A stretch of DNA of 64,000 nt from Iris pallida (lineage: Eukaryota; Streptophyta; Magnoliopsida; Asparagales; Iridaceae): NCBI GenBank assembly GCA_029216955.1, contig JANAVB010044017.1, positions 2,168,429 through 2,232,428 of the forward strand. Direction: 5' to 3'. The position numbers and the translations under genes were made by a program. Position 1 is the first letter of the stretch, and each line of letters begins with the position of its first letter. The notes beneath the pieces are model-generated. The model was not told the origin of the DNA and ran no database searches. It was given only the letters and a program-made list of their open reading frames with translations. This document shows, piece by piece, positions 57,081-64,000 of the stretch.

Positions 57081-58858
57081 TTCAGTATCCATGCATAAAT
57101 CTTTAAATCAACAAGCTTTCTAACTCTACATGTATAAGAGATATGATCAATGGTGTCATAATAGTGACATCTAGCATTTTAAGTGTTGAATGCAGTTTGT
57201 TGTGTATGATCGGTAGGTCTTGGTTTTCTAATATAAAAGAATGCATGTCTATTAGTCTTCTTGGACAATGGTTTGGTTTGGTTTAGTCTGACAGTGTTGG
57301 GTTTGACATTATTCTGATGTTTCGGTAAGTGACACATGATAGGATAGGAAGCAGCAACTTCAGGTTGTTTTCCTAACCTGATTTCCAACTTTTTAGAAGT
57401 GTCATACAATGCAGTATAATCAGCAGTAAGTGTATCATTCCTGATAAGTGAGTGCTGAAGACTCTTCTTCTCTTTGAGTAGATCTTCTTCTAATTGGGTG
57501 ATGGTCTTGTCTTTCTCTTCGGATAGTCTTGTGGTCTCGTGTAGCAACAGCTTAACAGAAGAAATCTCACCTACCTCACTAGAAGTATCACTACTTCTAA
57601 CCTCAGCTAGTAGGTTGGTAAGTCTTCCTATTTCATCTTTGTACTTTTTGAGTACCTTTTTAGAGTTTTGGTATTTACTACGCAGTCTTCTATAATCCTT
57701 AAAGAGGTCAGTAAAGGCTTCACCTAATTGCTCAAAGGTAAAATTATCATAAGTATCAAACAGGAGATTAATGGCTACCTGATCGTAAGCCATCAAGCAC
57801 ACATTTGCAGTGTCATCTGATTGTTTATCTTCTGAGTCTCTAGCTTCACTTTCATGCCATATGTTTGTATTGGCATACCTTCTGGATATAGATTTTCTCA
57901 GGTAGCCCTTATCATATTTGTTGCTTTTTTGGTTGATGATGATATTGTTGGATAGTCCTTCTTCATATGTCCTTTCTTCTTACAGCCATAGCAAGTAGGA
58001 TCTTCTTCGTTGTTGTTGTTGTTGTTGCTGTTGTAATCTGTTGTTCTTCTATTGAATCTCATGAACTTCTTAAACTTTCTTACCATGAGAGCTTGATCTT
58101 CAGAGTCAGAGTCACTGTCTCGGATTTATCTTCAACAGTTCCTCTATGTTGAGCCTTGAAAGCGATCGACTTCTTTGACTTCTCCTTTGGTGCAAAATTT
58201 TCAAAGTCTTGAAGTTCTAGCTCGTGAGTGAGTAGCTTACCCATGAGTGTTTCAAGAGACATTGTTGAGAGATCGTTCCCTTCAATAATTGTTGTAGCCT
58301 TTGGAATCCAATTCTTCGTGAGAGCTCATAGAAGTTTGTGAATCTTCTCATGGTTACTGTACTCTTTGCCTGATGATGACAGAGGATTTACAATATCCAA
58401 GAATCTCGTAAACATCTGAGTGACAGATTCGTTTGGCTTTATCTTGAACGCCTCATACTCCTGAGTAAGTCTGCTGATCTTTGACTCCTTGACTTGCGTC
58501 GTTCCTTCGTGGGTTACTTCGACAAATTTTCATACTTTATTTGATGTTGTGCATATAGACACCCTGTTAAATTCAGTCATGTCTAAAGCATAAAATAAAA
58601 GCATTAATAGCACGTGCGTCAAGACTGGCCTTTTTTTTTCATCCTCAATATACTTATTATGGGATTTTTAACCAAAATATCTTCAATAAGAATATGAGGA
58701 GGCTCTTTATATCCATCAATAATAATAGACCATAAGTCAAATTTTAGAAATTTTAAGAAAAAACTCATTCGTGTTTTCCAATATGTGTAATTTGTACCGT
58801 CAAACATTGGAGGTCTGTTTGTGGCTTGGCCTTTAGTTGAAAACTTCACAGTTGCCAT
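57081..58858 (-). pseudogene. gag: Copia copy 2 gag (degenerate)
   Basis: The ATG at 58858-58856 gives MATVKFSTKGQATNRPPMFD, followed by YTYWKTRMSFFLKFLKFDLW (UBN2-type gag start), which is deleted in copy 1. Through stops the core continues to 58262 (MSLETLMGKLLTHELELQDF). A CCHC knuckle at about 57993 reads CYGCKKKGHMKKDY, with Tyr for the last Cys. A well-preserved open frame, 57802-57179, has long Lys/Glu-rich heptads typical of a coiled coil (KKVLKKYKDEIGRLTNLLAE). The CACTA element interrupts just after the second knuckle region, at 57080. Confidence 0.87.
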
Positions 58859-58937
58859 ATGTTATATTGTGATCTATGTAACAGCTAAAATAATAAGAAT
58901 ATAATTGTAATGTTACCTCATTTTACCTGTATAATCC

Positions 58938-58949
58938 GTTCTGATACCA
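58938..58949 (-). promoter_or_regulatory. Copia copy 2 primer-binding site
   Basis: On the minus strand TGGTATCAGAAC, starting two bases after the 5' LTR: the tRNA-Met-type primer site, identical to that at 2704-2715. Confidence 0.92.
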
Positions 58950-58951
58950 AT

Positions 58952-60012
58952 TGTAGGAACGAATCATAAAATACAATAATCTAGAGGGAGGGTGAATAGA
59001 GTAGGCACGGAAAATAGCTAATTAACAAGTTAGCAACAAAATCAAAGAGAATGTATATATCACAAGTAAATAAATATAAAGACAGAGATCAGAAAGCAAA
59101 CGCAAAGACGACAATGTATACTGGTTTCCCTCTTGTGAGGACTATTCCAGTCGGAAGAACTCTGGCTTTCAGTTAAATCCACTATTGGAAAATACTGCAA
59201 GTTTTCATACAAAGTCCTTGCAACTTCTACTAACAAGAGCTTTGATATGAAGTAATCGACCAACTTCAATTGTGAAGTATCTTTCTTCAATCAAGCCTCT
59301 GATTACAATCACTCTGAAGCTTCTAGACCGTACCGTACTGGCAAATCGACTAGAGGATTGTAACTGGCTTAGGATTTAAAAATGAAAGCTTTAGAACACT
59401 TTGGAAGATGTTTAAGCTTAGAGAGAAGAGATGAGAAAATGAATGAGTGTGTTGAAATGATTGAAATCCTTCTTTATTTATAGATTCTCCAAATTCAGAA
59501 TTCTGATAGAATTCGGGAAGAATTCGGGCAGAGTTCTATGAGAAAATCTCGACAAGTAGTCATTGCATTCGTAACTGCAGGGAGACCAAGTTCAAAATCC
59601 AACGTATACTAGGCGAATTCAGACCGAATTCTGGCCGAATTCTCTTAGAGTGGTTTTTTTATTTTCTGGCCATTTTAAAAGCAAATTTTTGGTTTTGGCT
59701 TTTAGAAAAAGTTTTAGGCAGTTAGGAGCTTTTGTAAAATGGGTTATTTTTCAAAACATAAGATATTTTGAAAATAATTTTGGGGTAGCCTATTTGCTAG
59801 TACGACTCGGTGTATAATGTATTCCTAGACTCAGTAATGTGAAAATTGTATTACATATAGAAGTACAAACTCATACGATAAAATCAGCTTCGGTCTTGAA
59901 CAGATAGGTAGCAGTTCTTTGGCAGTTGTCGAAGAGTCCAGATAGCCCATATATTGAGACAGAGTTTGGTCAATTATTAAAATTTGGTTCGACCATGACC
60001 AATAGGCCAACA
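58952..60012 (-). mobile_element. Copia copy 2 5' LTR
   Basis: 1061 bases, TGTAGGAACG to AGGCCAACA on the plus strand. The minus-strand TATA box is at 59482-59475. It matches 32067-33104 throughout with scattered differences. Confidence 0.93.
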
Positions 60013-60776
60013 AGATGGTCAGTCAGAACGTACGATTCAAACTTTTGAAGATATATTACGATCATGTACCCTTGACTTCGGTGGTTCGTGCGAAGATCAC
60101 CTACATCTAGTAGAGTTCTCCTACAACAACAGTTTACAGGCCAGTATCCAGATGGCACCATTTGAGGCACTGTATGGCAGGAAGTGCAGATCATCTTTAG
60201 CATGGAACGATATCGACGAGAGGCATATACTTGGTCCAGAAATGGTTACTTAGACTGTCGAGGTGGTCAGACAAGTTAGAGATCATCTTCGAGTTGCACA
60301 AGATCGTCAGCACCATTAGGCCGATTCTCATCGACGTCCTCTTGAATTTTCTATCGGTGACTATGTATTCCTTAGGATCTCGCCTACCCATGGCATCATT
60401 CGATTCAGCGTGCAGGGAAAGCTTAGTCCTAAGTATATAGGACCGTTTGATATTCTCGAGCGAGTTGGTGATGTGTCCTATCGTCTCGCTCTTTTGCCGT
60501 CGTTATGTGAGGTACATGACGTATTCCATGTATCCCAATTACGACGGTATATTCCGGATCCGAGCCATATCCTTGATCATTCGGAATTGGTTGTTGATAC
60601 CAACCTTTCGTATGAGAAAAGGCCTGTATCTATATTGGATCGAAAAGAGAAGGTACTCAAGAACAATATTGTTAGTTTAGTCCGTGTTGTTTGCATCATT
60701 ATTTGGGTGAGTCAACTTGAAAATATGATGATGATATCCGATCATGATATCCATATCTATTTGACTCATAAGGTAT
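60013..60776 (+). pseudogene. pol: Tekay-like integrase end and chromodomain-like tail
   Basis: Reading resumes after the copia TSD with DGQSERTIQTFEDILRS, LVEFSYNNSLQASIQMAPFE and ALYGRKCRSS, the end of the gypsy integrase core. The open frame 60410-60778 then has GKLSPKYIGPFDILERVGDV, YRLALLPSLCEVHDVFHVSQ and SYEKRPVSILDRKEKVLKN, the GPY/F-type module followed by the region where Tekay elements carry a chromodomain. The last residues (VSQLENMMMISDHDIHIYLT) are too changed to show aromatic-cage residues, so chromatin binding is doubtful. The tail ends at a TAA at 60776-60778. Confidence 0.85.
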
Positions 60777-60778
60777 AA

Positions 60779-60937
60779 TGTCTTCCTTATGCCTTATGCT
60801 TTTAATTCCTTGCTTGCATGAATGATTGCTTGATTAACTACTAGTCATAGGTTGCCTGTAGTTAGTATAGCTTGCCCCGACACCTCTAGCCTCTTGATTA
60901 AAATTTGAGGACAAAATTCTTTTAAGGTGGGTAGAGT
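60779..60937 (+). promoter_or_regulatory. Tekay-like 3' untranslated region and polypurine tract
   Basis: It ends with ttgaggacaaaattcttt and aaggtgggtagag just before the 3' LTR at 60938. This purine-rich block is the usual second-strand primer in this lineage. Confidence 0.85.
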
Positions 60938-63434
60938 TGTCACTTCCGTTTTTCGTTATACGTATTTTTTAGTATACGTGTACGAATTTCTGACATTTGT
61001 CAGGTGACCTACATTTTAACTTGTCTTGCTTATGCCTTTGCTTATTCCATTGTCTTCCTTGCTTGATTCTAAGCCTCTTTAGAACTTGGAGTTTTTGATT
61101 TTGATGTTTACATTTTTGTAGATCTAAGTTTGTAATTTTTCTCATTTTTCTTGGTTTTGATCTCTTAAAGCTTGTTATTTCCGAAAACTAATGGTTCCAA
61201 ATTGTAGGGAATTCAATTTATCTAATTTGGGCTTTTGAACCGCTTGATTTTAACTTATTTTGAAGAAATTATGGCATTTTGTGTTCATGGGTTCTCGCAC
61301 ATCTTTGGTGCTGCTGGGACGATGAATAGTACCGTGCGCTCGTGCGCCCGTACGATTCTTGTATCGTGCGCCTGTGCGCCGTGCTCTCGCGCTGCGTGCA
61401 TCCGTGCACTATGCATTTCACGGTCGTACGCCTGCGCAATTCGTTTGCCGTGTACCTGGGCACCGTGCTCTCGCACGCTGTGCATCCGCGTGCTGTGCAT
61501 TTTGTGCGCCATACATCCGCGTGCTACGCGTTTTGCACGATGTGCTCCCGTGCGATTCATTCGTCGTGCGCTTGTCCACCGTGCTCTCGCGCTCCGTATA
61601 TCGTGCATCCGCGTGCTGCACGTTTTACAGCCGTGCGTCTGCACGATTCGTGTGCCGCGCGCCTGCGTGATTCGTTTACCGTGTGCCTGCATGTCGTACT
61701 CTCGTGCCCCGTATGCCGTGCATCTGCGCACTGCGCGATTCGTGCGCCGTGCCTGAGCACCATGCTCTCGTGCTCCGTATGCCATAGCCAATTTGGTCCG
61801 TGTGTGTTGCGTGATTCGTTTGTCGTGCGTCTGTGCACCGTACTCTCGCACCCCGCGTGCCGTGGCCAATTTTGTCCATGCACGCGCACAAATGACTATT
61901 TTTGCCTGTTTAAGCTGTTTTGTAGCTAGAATCTTTTTAAAACTCAAAACATAAAAGTTGTAGATCTTTGTCTTGGCTACAAAAATATTCTTATTTCACC
62001 TTAACTGCAGTTAATATGCGATTGATGGTTTTAATCATAGTTTTTGATCATCTTTACATGTTTTTTGTACTTGGCCTAAATTGCGACGACCCTACTTGAT
62101 GAACTTAAACATGATAACATGATCCCGTCTTGATAATCTTGATAGTGGTCCGTCGAGGCGCACTTCTGACAAGTGACAAGTAAACCTGGCATGACATGTG
62201 TAATCTTGATCGCTGTTACGACAGCCAATCCTGACTTGCTAAGTGGAACTCTTGTCTTGACTCCGTAGTTAATTTTCCTGATTGTGCCTGTACATGCTAC
62301 ATGTCTTGTCTTGTATCATGTCTAGGACATGGATTCCTAGTTATCACGATCAGGGATTCACAATGAATCTAGCTAGGTTAACGACTATATTGATCAAGTA
62401 GTTCAAATAGAGAGATTTTTCAGTTATAGGCGATCCCATTATTCCGGCCACACATGTGGACTTATAGCCTACCGTCGAGTATGACATATTTTTAGCACAC
62501 TGTTATGTATTGCACTCTAAGTCACCTAATAATTCTCTTAATTCTTGATAAACTCTTGTAACCTTGCTTGGATAACCTGGATAGTCTGCAGGGCTTGTGA
62601 CTACGGAACATCTCAACTGCATCTTGTTAGTAACTAGGCCTGTGATAACCGTAGTTAGCTAATGATAGTAAGTCGTAGGACTTGATTGGCCGTGCCTGAA
62701 TGATTATCTCATGAGTAACATGGAAATTATATTCCACCTCTTGTTTTCTTAATACAAGTTATTATGTTCTTTAAAGCACATCTTATGTCATTTACTTATG
62801 TTCATTTATCAGTTCTTCTATTCATTTTATGATGGTTTTAGTTCCTAAGTTGAGCCTCCCAATTGTGGCACCTGCTCTTTCTGGGTTCTGACCAGCTGGT
62901 TTTGTATGATCAAATTTTAGAGTAGCACCCGAGGATCTACCTGTCTTCCAGCTAGATGGTGAACACTAGAAGTAACCGTGACAACGAGTGGGTTTCTTAT
63001 TTTGCTCTCCCACTATATTGTAAATTATTCTTTTGAGACGTTTAGCCGCCGAGCATGTGTTAGCTCGTGTTGCAACTTAATTTCTATCTACCTAAGGGTT
63101 GTAACATGATTAACAAATCTTAGGGTTAATCATGTATGACTTAACTCTTGCTATCTTCGTATTTTGTATGACTAGCTTCATCATCATCTGAATATGTAAT
63201 GTTTGGGACGCATTACTTTGTATGTCTGATGATCTAACATCTTGTAACAATTATTTGCTTGCTTGAGATTGAGACACTAGACTTGTTCTTGACCATAAGA
63301 GACTGATGGATTGTAGATAAATCATCATGCATCTAGACAGTCGTGACCGTATTGCGAAGTGTGTTGCACTATAATATACGTAGCTGGCTGTGTCCGTCCC
63401 CCGCTCTCCAGTATTCTGGTTCTGGGACGTGACA
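60938..63434 (+). mobile_element. Tekay-like 3' LTR (TATA region deleted)
   Basis: 2497 bases from TGTCACTTCC to GGACGTGACA. Compared with the 5' LTR it lacks roughly 265 bases after about 61040, including the TATA-like word at 19659. Otherwise it aligns throughout, including a minisatellite at 61320-61895. Confidence 0.92.
61320..61895 (+). repeat. LTR-internal GC-rich minisatellite (3' LTR)
   Basis: Degenerate repeats of cgtgcgcctgtgcgccgtg and ctctcgcgctccgt type, comparable to 20066-20690 but with different unit order and length. Long open frames on both strands (Cys/Arg/Ala-rich) are repeat artefacts. Confidence 0.88.
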
Positions 63435-63946
63435 GGCACCCACCAGTACACGACGATGTATTAATCTTCGCTCTCCATAGATGCTCTGAACCAAGAAGAC
63501 GTGCCTAGGAACTAAAGGAAACGCTTGGAACATTTTGAAGCCTTGCTCGTGTGCTCGAAGGCTTGAAGCTGCTCTTTTGAAGACTCTACTACATCAGTCC
63601 AAGAAATATGGCTCGACTTTCCTCGATACCAGGTGGCTGGAATATTTGATTGTAAAAGGGGGTTGTAATGTATGGAACGACTATCTCATCAGCGTTCATT
63701 TTGTAATCGATTCAAGTTGTAAGCCCACGTGGCAACTATTGTAATGTAGTTTTATAAATGATGTCTATTATCATTGAAACAAAAATTTCCTTCTGTTTCA
63801 AATGTGTTGTTCAATTTCTCTGCATACTCTATTAGATGCTGTATTTCGGATAACCTTATGACTATGCCTTGTGCGAGCGCAACTTAGACTCGCATGACAT
63901 CACGTTCGGAGAACGACCATCGATTCTTCGAAATCGGGACGTGACA
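63435..63946 (+). mobile_element. 3' part of an LTR related to family B
   Basis: The last 100 bases (gcgagcgcaacttagactcg, catgacatcacg, ending gggacgtgaca at 63946) match the 3' end of the element B LTRs (30890-30985, and inverted at 37283-37380). The rest looks like ordinary R-U5 sequence. The 5' part of this LTR must lie on the far side of the Tekay-like element or have been lost; I could not identify it left of 19466. Confidence 0.65.
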
Positions 63947-64000
63947 ATAGAGGAGGGACAGAATTGGATCACCAGATCAAGAACAACTAATCCAGTCCTC
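63947..64000 (+). other. Sequence after the LTR end, too short to identify
   Basis: It follows a likely LTR terminus and could be the start of that element's internal region or target DNA. No primer-binding site is recognisable. Confidence 0.3.

Larger units (their letters stand above)
32067..60012 (-). mobile_element. Copia copy 2: SIRE-like element (-), split by two insertions
   Basis: The LTRs are 32067-33104 and 58952-60012, flanked by a perfect 5-bp TSD, agatg (32062-32066 and 60013-60017), inside the gypsy integrase. Reading right to left: 5' LTR, tRNA-Met primer site, gag, [CACTA insertion], protease, integrase, RT, RNase H, promoter-like spacer, accessory ORF interrupted by [element C], polypurine tract and 3' LTR. 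Without insertions the element is about 9.5 kb, and its layout is what copia copy 1 lost. Coding parts contain stops and frameshifts. Confidence 0.92.
19466..63434 (+). mobile_element. Tekay-like Ty3/gypsy chromovirus, complete but split by insertions
   Basis: The 5' LTR is 19466-22230 and the 3' LTR 60938-63434, flanked by gccac (19461-19465) and ggcac (63435 onward), a probable 5-bp TSD with one change. The internal part reads gag, protease, RT and RNase H, interrupted by 25232-30985; then RNase H and integrase, interrupted by 32067-60012; then the integrase end and a chromodomain-like tail. Without insertions the element would be about 10.3 kb. Protein motifs and the C-terminal region after integrase fit the Tekay/Del chromovirus lineage. 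All coding parts carry stops and frameshifts. Confidence 0.88.

Noticed and set aside
1..64000. tRNA, rRNA, CRISPR or host protein-coding genes
   Set aside because: No cloverleaf-like sequence, rRNA motif or spacer-repeat array was seen by eye, and every convincing protein match belongs to a transposable element.

Overview
This window is intergenic DNA from a large, repeat-rich plant nuclear genome. I find no host gene, rRNA, tRNA or CRISPR. Almost every base belongs to transposable elements, most of them broken by stop codons, frameshifts and deletions. The plant assignment rests on the element types: a SIRE-like Ty1/copia with an extra 3' ORF, Tekay-like chromovirus Ty3/gypsy elements, large LTR elements without genes, and an En/Spm-type CACTA transposon. 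The species cannot be told from the sequence.

Layout. 1-2670: GC-rich block, microsatellites and a diverged LTR. 2671-10787: copia copy 1 (+), a rearranged chimera with only a 3' LTR. 10788-14994: a Tekay-like gypsy copy (-) with its 5' LTR and protease/RT, gag deleted and the 3' half missing. 14995-19465: leader and LTR of another minus-strand gypsy-like element. 19466-63434: a complete but dismembered Tekay-like element (+), which hosts all the other insertions. 63435-64000: an LTR fragment related to family B.

Nesting, read from target-site duplications (TSDs) and from interrupted reading frames that resume on the far side. The Tekay-like element (19466-63434, TSD gccac/ggcac) was split inside RNase H by gene-free element B (25232-30985, TSD gcaag/gcatg) and inside integrase by copia copy 2 (32067-60012, minus, TSD agatg). 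Copia copy 2 was split inside its accessory ORF by gene-free element C (33715-44398, TSD ggagt) and inside gag by a CACTA transposon (49354-57077, TSD gtt). Element C was itself split by a solo LTR of family B (about 37283-38823). That gives at least four layers of insertion in order.

Most notable: (1) an accessory ORF downstream of pol in both copia copies, perhaps related to a domain found in other plant transposons, preceded in copy 2 by a piece identical to the element's own LTR U3, so it may have its own promoter; (2) a gag-to-integrase segment duplicated head to tail in copia copy 1, plus a palindrome at its primer-binding site; (3) minisatellites at the same place in all three Tekay-like LTRs; (4) an interior of element C built from degenerate repeats that carry its own 3'-end motif; (5) a CCCTAA-rich tract and clustered GCGACG motifs in the CACTA element.
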